Assembly (NCBI RefSeq): GCF_011064615.1
Contig: NZ_JAALJH010000013.1
Span: 1-64,000 of the forward strand
Reading direction: 5' to 3'
Source: Aquisphaera insulae
GTDB taxonomy: Bacteria > Planctomycetota > Planctomycetia > Isosphaerales > Isosphaeraceae
DNA length: 64,000 nucleotides
Shown: one piece after another, positions 43,610 to 51,080 of the stretch
Layout: each line of letters opens with the position of its first letter
How positions within the stretch are numbered: position 1 is the stretch's first letter
The notes under the pieces: generated by a model
Databases searched by the model: none
What the model saw: the letters and a program-made list of their open reading frames with translations, nothing else
What the model was told of the DNA's origin: nothing
Translations under genes and position numbers: made by a program

Positions 43610-44220
43610 GGTTCGGGCTACACCTCGGGCGGGGTCGCGAAACGGCGCTCGTTCGGAGAGTGGAGGGCCCATTCTACTCTCCGGCGTGCCGATTTGAAAA
43701 CTGAGGCGTTGCGGACGGGCATCACTCCGCGTCCGTTCCCGGAGTCCGGGTTCCCCCCATCCATCGAAAATGGGCCCGGGATGTTGCCCGAAGGCGTTGC
43801 TGATGCGGAGGATCTCGTCCTCGAACCAGATCGGGTCGTCGACGATCGGATCGCGATCCGTGGGAGTCAACCTCCGGCCGCATTGACGGATGCCGGCATT
43901 TCCGCGGCCGATCGCCCTCCCGGGCCGATCCCGGGCGGAGCGGCGCCGCCGGATGCAAGGGGTTTCGGCTGCCCTTGATGATCGCGGATGAAGGAAATGA
44001 TGTCGATCAGGACCCTCTCGTGGTCCTTGGGCGAATCGGTGGTCAATGCCTTCGGGAACGCGTCCGTGCACGATCCGGCACAATCTAGCGGTCGCACTTG
44101 CAGGTACGAGCAATACCCCGACCTCAGCCCGCCGCTCAATCGCCTCACTAGACTTGCCTCCCGGGCCGGAGCCTGGCAGACTGGCGGCAACCTGAACATG
44201 CGATGAGGGGTTGCCTGACC
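43610..44220. other. divergent intergenic region between gcvT and the MoxR operon
   Basis: The 611-bp gap must hold the gcv promoter (minus) and the MoxR-operon promoter (plus). It contains a hairpin near gcvT. On the minus strand two frames have short protein-like stretches (DHERVLIDIISFIRDHQGQP at about 43975-44035 and DPIVDDPIWFEDEILRISNA at about 43785-43860) that cannot be joined without a frameshift; they may be remnants of a lost gene. No gene is called. Confidence 0.35.
43654..43683 (-). promoter_or_regulatory. hairpin in the gcvT leader
   Basis: Perfect 8-bp arms CGGAGAGT (43654-43661) and ACTCTCCG (43676-43683) enclose a 14-nt loop, 45 nt before the gcvT start codon. Without a T-tract it is not a standard terminator. 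It does not show the conserved cores of the glycine riboswitch. It could be a binding site for a regulator or a leader structure that sets translation of gcvT. Confidence 0.45.
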
Positions 44221-45354
44221 ATGGCCAAGAAACCGCGCGAGGGACCGGCCGGCGATGCGAAGGCCGGCGGGGGGATGCTCAAGCCGCCGGCCGAGCTCGT
44301 CTATGAGGCCGAATTGAAGGCGCTCGGAGAGGCCGATCGAGACCCCCGACCGCCGGGCTGGAAGCTCTCGCCGCGGGCCGTGCGGGCGTTCCTCTGCGGG
44401 TCGGAAACGCTGTCGATCCGGCGCAAGTTCTTCGGCGACGATACGATGATCGAGCGGGCGATCGTCAGCCTGAGCAGCAATCGCGGGTTGATGCTGGTGG
44501 GGGAGCCGGGGACCGCCAAGTCGATGATTTCCGAGCTGCTCGCCGCGGCGATTTCGGGCTCGTCGATCAACGCGATCCAGGGGACCGCCGGGACGACCGA
44601 GGATCACATCAAGTACTCGTGGAACTATGCCCTGCTGCTGGCCGAGGGGCCCTCGCCCCGCGCGCTCGTGCCGTCGCCGCTCTACGTCGCGATGAAGGAG
44701 GGGACGCTCGTCCGGTTCGAGGAGATCACCCGCTGCCCGCCGGAGATCCAGGACACGCTGGTCTCCATCCTGTCGGAGAAGGTGATGATCGTGCCGGAGC
44801 TCGACGGCCCGGACCGGGTCCTGCACGCGAGGCCCGGATTCAACGTCATCGGCACCGCCAACACCCGCGATCGCGGCGTCAACGAGATGTCGAGCGCCCT
44901 CAAGCGACGGTTCAACTTCGAGACCGTCCACCCGATCCGCGACCTGAAGCAGGAGATCGAGCTCGTCGGCCGCGAGTGCGACCGACTCCTGAAGGAAGTC
45001 TCCGCGCCGGTGACGATCACGCCCCAGGTCGTGGAGCTCCTCGTCTCGGTCTTCCAGGAGCTCCGCGAGGGGGTCTCTCGCGAGGGGATCCAGCTCGAGC
45101 GGCCGAGCACGGTGATGTCCACGGCGGAGGCCGTCTCGGTCGCCATGGCGGCGGGGCTGGATGCGTTCTACTTCGACGGCGGGGCCCTCTCGCCCCGGCA
45201 CGTCGTCCGGCATCTCGCCGGGGCGGTCCTCAAGGACAATCCCGACGACCTGAAGAAGCTCAAGCACTACTTCGACGTCGTCGTCAAGCCGAGGAGCCAG
45301 AAGGAGGGGGGGCCTTGGACGGAGATGCTCGAGGCGCGCAAGAGCCTCCCCTGA
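44221..45354 (+). CDS. MoxR-family AAA+ ATPase (YehL-like)
   Basis: The 377-residue ATPase has Walker A GEPGTAKS (94-101), a Walker B-like VRFEEI segment with Glu in place of the first Asp, and sensor IGTANTRDRGVNEMSSALKRRF. It is the first gene of a four-gene plus-strand operon equal in content to E. coli yehL-yehM-yehP-yehQ. MoxR proteins work as chaperone-like motors with VWA partners, here encoded two genes downstream. GAGGGG about 10 nt before the ATG at 44221 supports the start over an ATG at 44203. Confidence 0.93.
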   Translation: MAKKPREGPAGDAKAGGGMLKPPAELVYEAELKALGEADRDPRPPGWKLSPRAVRAFLCGSETLSIRRKFFGDDTMIERAIVSLSSNRGLMLVGEPGTAKSMISELLAAAISGSSINAIQGTAGTTEDHIKYSWNYALLLAEGPSPRALVPSPLYVAMKEGTLVRFEEITRCPPEIQDTLVSILSEKVMIVPELDGPDRVLHARPGFNVIGTANTRDRGVNEMSSALKRRFNFETVHPIRDLKQEIELVGRECDRLLKEVSAPVTITPQVVELLVSVFQELREGVSREGIQLERPSTVMSTAEAVSVAMAAGLDAFYFDGGALSPRHVVRHLAGAVLKDNPDDLKKLKHYFDVVVKPRSQKEGGPWTEMLEARKSLP

Positions 45355-47720
45355 TCCCCGCGATCGACCCCTCCGCGCGGGTCGTCTACGCGCCGGTCCG
45401 CCACCACAGCCCGGCCTGTGCGATCCACGTCGATCGCCTGATCCGGACGGTCCGTCCCGATGCCGTCCTGATCGAGGGCCCGCGCGACGCGACGAAATGG
45501 ATCCACTTGCTGACCCATCCGGGCACGAAGATGCCGGTCGCCATCTACACCACGTACGTGCGACGACAGGCCGCCGAGACGGCGGCGGGGGCATCGATCG
45601 TAAAGGCCCAGCCGGTCCGGTACGCGGCCTACTATCCCCTCTGCGACTACTCGCCGGAGCTGGCCGCCATCCGCGCCGCGGCCGAGCTTGGCATGGAGGC
45701 CCGGTTCATCGATCTGAGCTATCCCGAGATGGTGGAGGCCGGCCGGAGGGACGGCACGGGGCGCGCGGTGAGCCTCCAGGAGGAGCGGACCTTCTCGCAC
45801 AGCGACGTCCTTCGCGAGGCCGGCCGGCGGATCGGGGCCCGTGACCCCGACGACCTCTGGGATCAGCTCTACGAGGTCGATCCGGGGGCGAAGGACACGG
45901 CCGAGTTCTTCCGGGGCGTGCTGGCCTATTGCGTCCTGGCGCGGAGGGACGCGACGGCGGACCGGCTGGAGGCCGACGGTACCCTGGCTCGCGAGCGGGC
46001 CATGGCGGCGGCCATCGCGGAGCAGCCGGGCCGGGTGGTGGTCGTCACGGGCGGCTTCCACACGGTGGCCCTGCCCGGGACCAGGCCGGAGAAGCCCGCA
46101 CGCGTGAAGGTGGACGAGAAGGATGCCCTCGTCGCCCTCATGCGTTACGGCTTCGAGCAGCTCGACCGACTGAACGGCTATGCCAGCGGCATGCCCTCGC
46201 CGGAGTTCTATCAGCGGTCATGGGAGCGGCGACCGGCCACGGGCCTGGTCGTCGAGCTCGCCCGCGAGGCCCGCAAGCGGCGGCAGCCGGTCTCGATCGC
46301 CGACGAGATCGCGGCGCTGGAGCAGGTCCGGCGGCTGGCGATGCTCCGCGGCCACGCGAGCCCGTCGCGCGAGGACCTCTCGGACGGGATCCGTTCCGTC
46401 TTCATCAAGGGGGCCGACGACCTGGACGGCCTGCCGATCCTGGCCCTCTTGCGGAAGCTCCTGGCAGGCGATCGCGTGGGCGAGGTCCCGCCCGACGCGG
46501 GCGTGCCGCCGCTCGTCGAGGACTTCCGCCGGACCTCCGCGCGACTGAAGATCGAGCTCGACCGCATCGAGGCCCGCGAGCTCGCGCTGGACCTCTACCG
46601 GGGCGATCGCGCCCGCCAGGCGAGCCGGCTCTTCCATCGGCTTCGGTTCCTCAAGGTCCCGTTCGCCCAGTGGGTCGCCGGCCCCGACTACGTCGCCGGC
46701 AAGGACCTCGAGCGGATCCGCGAGGTCTGGACTTATCGATGGACTCCGGACGTCGATTCCTCGCTCATCGAGCGATCCCTCTACGGCTCGACGCTCGAGG
46801 AGGCCGCCGCGGCCCTGCTGATGGAGCAATTCACGGAGGCGGAGGCGGACGGCCAGGGCCGCCGCGCCGACCGTGCGGCGACGCTCCTCCTCGAAGCCTG
46901 CCGGATGGGCCTGCACCGCCAGGCACCCGACCTGCTGGCGCGGACCGCCCGGCTGGTGGGCGAGGACGGACAGTTCGTCTCGCTCGTCCGGGCGATGGAG
47001 CAGGTCCTCGTCCTGCACGTCTCGCGCGAGCCGCTCGAGGCCCACGACCTGGCCGGCGTGACCGAGCTCGTCGACGCGGCCTACGCGCGGGCCTGCTATC
47101 TCATCCCAGGGCTGGCCGGGACGGGCGAGGCCGAGGAGAAGGAGGTCCTCGACGCCCTCAACGCCCTGCCGCAGGCCGCGCTCGGGCTGGGAGACGATGA
47201 GGCCCGCCGGTCGCTCCGCACCGGTGCCTTGAAGGTCCTCATGGACGACCCCGCCTGCCGGAGCGTCCTCCACGGGGCCGCGGCGGGGCTCCTCTTCGGC
47301 TCTGGAGAGCTCGACGCCGAGGGCCTCGTCCGCGCGCTCCACGGTCATCTCCAGAGCGTCAAGGGGCAAGGGCATGAGGGCGCGGCCTTCCTCCGCGGCC
47401 TGCTCGGATCGGCCCGGAGCGTCCTCTGGCTGGTCCCGGAAGTCCTCGATCAGCTCCACGAGGTCATCCGGTCCTGGGACGAGGATCGCTTCGTCGCTGC
47501 GCTGCCGGAGCTGCGGCTGGCATTTAGCGACCTGACCCCGCGGGAGTGCGACCAGGTCGCCCGACGCATCGGGCAGTCGACCGGTGATCCCGACGGCCGG
47601 ATGGTCGTTGCCGGCCTGGAGGGATTCGGCGAGGCCGATCTGCTCCAGGGCATCGCGATCAACCGGGGCGTCCTCAAGATCCTCCACGAGGACGGCCTGG
47701 AGGAGGTGCTCGGTGCCTGA
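45315..47720 (+). CDS. DUF5682 protein (YehM-like)
   Basis: The 801-residue protein belongs to the DUF5682 group that accompanies MoxR-VWA-SWIM genes. Its N-terminal part shows VVYAPVRHHSPACA (H30, H31), DAVLIEGPRD and VVVVTGGFHTVALPG, a pattern like the His/Glu sites of ChaN/EreA/TraB-type domains; this comparison is inference. The rest is helical and Arg/Glu-rich. The TTG at 45315 with AAGGAGG just upstream is the likeliest start, since there is no ATG or GTG near the start of similarity and the earlier frame is antisense-like shadow of MoxR. It overlaps the MoxR gene by 40 bp and the VWA gene by 8 bp, so the operon is tightly coupled. Confidence 0.87.
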   Translation: MDGDARGAQEPPLIPAIDPSARVVYAPVRHHSPACAIHVDRLIRTVRPDAVLIEGPRDATKWIHLLTHPGTKMPVAIYTTYVRRQAAETAAGASIVKAQPVRYAAYYPLCDYSPELAAIRAAAELGMEARFIDLSYPEMVEAGRRDGTGRAVSLQEERTFSHSDVLREAGRRIGARDPDDLWDQLYEVDPGAKDTAEFFRGVLAYCVLARRDATADRLEADGTLARERAMAAAIAEQPGRVVVVTGGFHTVALPGTRPEKPARVKVDEKDALVALMRYGFEQLDRLNGYASGMPSPEFYQRSWERRPATGLVVELAREARKRRQPVSIADEIAALEQVRRLAMLRGHASPSREDLSDGIRSVFIKGADDLDGLPILALLRKLLAGDRVGEVPPDAGVPPLVEDFRRTSARLKIELDRIEARELALDLYRGDRARQASRLFHRLRFLKVPFAQWVAGPDYVAGKDLERIREVWTYRWTPDVDSSLIERSLYGSTLEEAAAALLMEQFTEAEADGQGRRADRAATLLLEACRMGLHRQAPDLLARTARLVGEDGQFVSLVRAMEQVLVLHVSREPLEAHDLAGVTELVDAAYARACYLIPGLAGTGEAEEKEVLDALNALPQAALGLGDDEARRSLRTGALKVLMDDPACRSVLHGAAAGLLFGSGELDAEGLVRALHGHLQSVKGQGHEGAAFLRGLLGSARSVLWLVPEVLDQLHEVIRSWDEDRFVAALPELRLAFSDLTPRECDQVARRIGQSTGDPDGRMVVAGLEGFGEADLLQGIAINRGVLKILHEDGLEEVLGA

Positions 47721-48915
47721 GCCCGGTGACGATTGGCTGGCCCGGCAACGGTGGCGACTGGTGCTCGGCAAGTTCTCGGAGCGAAGCCTTGGCTCCAGGT
47801 TTGGGGACGAAGGGGCGGCCGCGGAAGGGGCCTCCGGGGAGACGCAGAAGCGTCCCGGATCGGGCGGGCCGAGCGGCAACTACGGCCGGATGGACCGGGC
47901 CCTCGATTACCTCTACGGCCGCGAGTACGGGCGCCGCGGCGTCCGCGGCTTCAATCCGACGGGGGGGGACCAGCCGAGCGCCCTGAACATCCCCGACTGG
48001 CTGAAGGACGTCCGCGAGCTCTTCCCGCGCGAGACGGTCGAGATCCTGGAGAAGCACGCGCTCGAGCGTTACGGCATGACCGAGCTCGTCACGGATGCGG
48101 AATCGCTCCGGAAGATGGAGCCCAGTTATGAGCTCCTGAAGGCGGTGATGTCGTTCCGGAACCTGATGGCGCCGGACGTCCTCCTGGCTGCGCGGAAGCT
48201 CGTCAGCCAGGTCGTGGAGGACCTCAAGCGGAAGCTCACGCAGGAAGTCCGCCCGGTGCTCTGGGGCAAGCTGAACCGCCAGCGGAGGAGCCCCCTCAAG
48301 CTCGCCCGCAACCTGGACTGGCACCGGACCATCCGGGCGAACCTCAAGAATTACGACCGGGAGAAGCGCCGGATCGTGCTCGAGTCGCTCCTGTTTTCAT
48401 CGCGGGTGGAGCGGCACTTGCCCTGGCACATCATCATGGCCGTCGATTGCAGCGGCTCGATGATGGACAGCGTGATCCACTCCGCGATCATGGCGGGGAT
48501 CTTCAAGGGCTTGCCGGCCGTCCGCGTTAGCCTGGTTGCGTTCGACACGGCCGTCGTCGATCTGTCGGAACATGCGGACGACCCGACCGAGGTGCTGATG
48601 AGCGTGCAGCTCGGCGGCGGGACCGACATCGCCGGCGCGATGGGCTACTGCGAGGGCCTCGTCCAGACGCCGGCGCGGACGATCGTCGTCCTGGTGACCG
48701 ACTTCTGCGAAGGGAACGCCCCCGGCCTGTTGCCGGCCAGCGTGAAGCGACTTCGTGAGGCCGGGGCGCGGGTCCTCGGCCTGGCGGCCCTCGACGCCGA
48801 GGCCAATCCCGTGTACGACCGCGACATGGCCGAGCGGTGCGTGGCCGCCGGGGCCGAGGTGGCGGCGCTGACGCCGAGGAGGCTCGCCGAATGGATGGCG
48901 CGGATCCTCTCGTAG
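47713..48915 (+). CDS. VWA-domain protein (YehP/CoxE-like)
   Basis: The 400-residue protein has a helical N-terminal half and a C-terminal VWA domain with intact MIDAS: D245-C-S-G-S, the Thr in GGGTDIAGAM and the Asp in LVTDFCEGN. Such proteins bind divalent metal and substrates and work with MoxR ATPases. The GTG at 47713 overlaps the DUF5682 stop by 8 bp and has GGAGG a few bases upstream. It should form a complex with the first gene product. Confidence 0.92.
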   Translation: MPEPGDDWLARQRWRLVLGKFSERSLGSRFGDEGAAAEGASGETQKRPGSGGPSGNYGRMDRALDYLYGREYGRRGVRGFNPTGGDQPSALNIPDWLKDVRELFPRETVEILEKHALERYGMTELVTDAESLRKMEPSYELLKAVMSFRNLMAPDVLLAARKLVSQVVEDLKRKLTQEVRPVLWGKLNRQRRSPLKLARNLDWHRTIRANLKNYDREKRRIVLESLLFSSRVERHLPWHIIMAVDCSGSMMDSVIHSAIMAGIFKGLPAVRVSLVAFDTAVVDLSEHADDPTEVLMSVQLGGGTDIAGAMGYCEGLVQTPARTIVVLVTDFCEGNAPGLLPASVKRLREAGARVLGLAALDAEANPVYDRDMAERCVAAGAEVAALTPRRLAEWMARILS

Positions 48916-50981
48916 CGACGTTTCGCCTGGCGCTCGCGGCCTTCGACGACGAGGCCCTCGCCGCCCTCGCCAACCGGGGACTGGTGCGGCGCGCTCGCAA
49001 GGACCTGGAGTCCGTCACGCCGAGGTTGCTGGGCCCGGGAGAGAAGCCCGATCGACTCCGGGTCGAGGTCGGCGACGGCGTGGCTGAGCTCGCCTTGCCT
49101 CCGGTCCAGTCGCGATGCTCGTGCCCGGCCAGCGGCATCTGCCGACACATCCTGACGGCTTTGATCTTCGTCAAGGAGAGTGAAGCGGGCACCGAGGCGA
49201 CCCCAGCCCCCGAATCGATGACGGTCTCCGCCTCGGCCGAGGTCCTCGCCCTCGACGACGACGCCCTGATCAAATGGGCCGGCCGGCCGCTTTTCAACAA
49301 GGTGAGGAAGTTGCTGGCGCAGGGACTGCCGGTGGAACTGGAGCCCGGCGACGTCCTGACGGCGAGGCTGCCGACGCGGAACGTCTCCTGCCGCTGGATG
49401 ACGGCCGGCGGCCTGGACGGCATGATCTGCTCGTGCCACGCGGCGGGGGCCTGTGAACATCGGGTGGCGGCCGTGCTGGCCTTCCAGATCGAGCGGGGGA
49501 GCCGGCCCGCGGAGGTCCATGCGGAGCTTGCGCTCGCCGCCTCCACCGACGCGCCCCGGTCGCGCGAGGAGGTGCTCGCCTCGGTCGGAGACGCTCTGGC
49601 CCAGATGATCGTGACCGGGCTCTCGCGGCTCTCTCGGGGGACCGCCGAACGGCTCCGGACGCTCGCCATCTCGGCCCAGGGCGTGGACCTGCCGCGGCTC
49701 CAGAGGTTGCTCCAGGCGCTCTCTTCCGAGGTCGAGCTTTACCTCAACCGCGACGCCCAGGCCGATGCCGCCCGCGTCCTTGGCCAGGCGGCCCGCGTGG
49801 AGGTGCTCCGCCTGGGTCTGGTGAAGAAGCCCTCGCCGCGGCTCGTCGGCGTGCACCGGACGACCTACGAGCCGGTCGGCGACCTCGATCTCATCGGCCT
49901 GGGCGCCCGAGTCTGGCAGACGCGGAGCGGCTTCGAGGGCCTCACGGTCTACTTCTGGGACCGGTCCGCGCGAGGCTGGGCGACCTGGTCCGATTCGCGT
50001 CCGATCGGGACGCCGGGCTTCGATCCGTCCGGCCGCTTCCGGGCGGAGGGACCCTGGTACGGCCTCGCCTCCCCCGCCGAGGCTTCGAGGCGGGTCATCC
50101 GACTCACGGGTGCGTACCGCAATCGCCAGGGTCGGCTTTCCGGCCGGCCCTCAACGCAGGCCATGGCGCTCGGCCCGTCGATTCCGGACGAGGTCCCCGC
50201 GTGGATCGCTCGCTGGTCCGAGCTGCCCGATCGTGCGGCGACCCTCTTCGGGGGCGGCCTCGCCGATCGTTCGGAGCAGGACAGTATCGTCCTGATCGCC
50301 CCTGCGGCGTGGGAGCCGGCGAGCTTCGACGATCTCCGCCAGCAGATGGTTCGGAACGTCCTCGACGCCGAGGGCCGCCGCCTGCCGCTGGTCGTCCGGC
50401 ATGAGGCGGGCGCGGGCCAGGCGGCGACGATGCTCGAGGCGCACGATCCTTCCGGAACGACGTCGATCCTGGGCCTCCTGATCCTGGAGGCGGACCGGCT
50501 TTGCGTCCTGCCGGTCACGCTTCACACGGCGAGGGGGCCCGTTCACCTGACGCTCGACTCGGCTCGCAAGGTGTCCCCCGCGCGTCGGCCGGCGGTGGCC
50601 GTGTCCGCCGGACCGGAGCAGATCGAGACCGACCCCGATCCCGAGGACGATCCCGAGGTGGAGGAGTCCGCGACGAGCCTCGGCCGGTTCCTCGAGCAGG
50701 TCTCGGGCGATCTCCTCGCCATTGCGGAAGGTGGTCCGGCGGCCTTCGGGAAGGTCGGCGAGGTCCGCAGGGCTTCGAGGCAACTCGAGGCCGTTGGCCT
50801 GGGAGTCCTGGCGATCGTCATGGAGAAGGTCGCCGACGGGCTCGAAGCCCAGCGCCGGGGGGAGCTATCGAATTCCTCCCCTCTCGCCCACGACTTGCTG
50901 GCTTGCTATCACGTTGCCCGCCTCTGCCAGTCTCAGGAATCCGTTCAGCAGGCGGCGGACTCACTCGGTATACACCCATAG
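48891..50981 (+). CDS. SWIM zinc-finger protein with two SWIM motifs (YehQ-like)
   Basis: The 696-residue protein carries C76-x-C78 ... C84-x-H86 (CSCPASGICRH), a canonical SWIM finger, and a second one C180-x-C182 ... C188-x-H190 (CSCHAAGACEH). SWIM fingers bind Zn and usually nucleic acid or protein. The remaining 500 residues are alpha/beta and helical without a known family. GAGGAGG 8 nt before the ATG sets the start; the gene overlaps the VWA gene by 25 bp. It is the last gene of the plus-strand operon and convergent with the DUF4132 genes. Confidence 0.9.
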   Translation: MDGADPLVATFRLALAAFDDEALAALANRGLVRRARKDLESVTPRLLGPGEKPDRLRVEVGDGVAELALPPVQSRCSCPASGICRHILTALIFVKESEAGTEATPAPESMTVSASAEVLALDDDALIKWAGRPLFNKVRKLLAQGLPVELEPGDVLTARLPTRNVSCRWMTAGGLDGMICSCHAAGACEHRVAAVLAFQIERGSRPAEVHAELALAASTDAPRSREEVLASVGDALAQMIVTGLSRLSRGTAERLRTLAISAQGVDLPRLQRLLQALSSEVELYLNRDAQADAARVLGQAARVEVLRLGLVKKPSPRLVGVHRTTYEPVGDLDLIGLGARVWQTRSGFEGLTVYFWDRSARGWATWSDSRPIGTPGFDPSGRFRAEGPWYGLASPAEASRRVIRLTGAYRNRQGRLSGRPSTQAMALGPSIPDEVPAWIARWSELPDRAATLFGGGLADRSEQDSIVLIAPAAWEPASFDDLRQQMVRNVLDAEGRRLPLVVRHEAGAGQAATMLEAHDPSGTTSILGLLILEADRLCVLPVTLHTARGPVHLTLDSARKVSPARRPAVAVSAGPEQIETDPDPEDDPEVEESATSLGRFLEQVSGDLLAIAEGGPAAFGKVGEVRRASRQLEAVGLGVLAIVMEKVADGLEAQRRGELSNSSPLAHDLLACYHVARLCQSQESVQQAADSLGIHP

Positions 50982-51080
50982 GTGCCGCAGCACTCGGGTC
51001 TTGCCGGTCCCCCGTGTCTTGAGCTCCCGCGGTTGCTCCCGCGGTCGTCCGGCAGAGCTGGCCGATGCAGGAGGCCATCC

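Noticed and set aside
43610..43700. Glycine riboswitch before gcvT
   Set aside because: The 8-bp stem is present, but the conserved tandem-aptamer core sequences are not found.
44619..45314. Upstream in-frame extension of the DUF5682 gene
   Set aside because: It is a shadow of the MoxR gene in another frame, Arg/Pro-rich; the TTG at 45315 with AAGGAGG is a better start.
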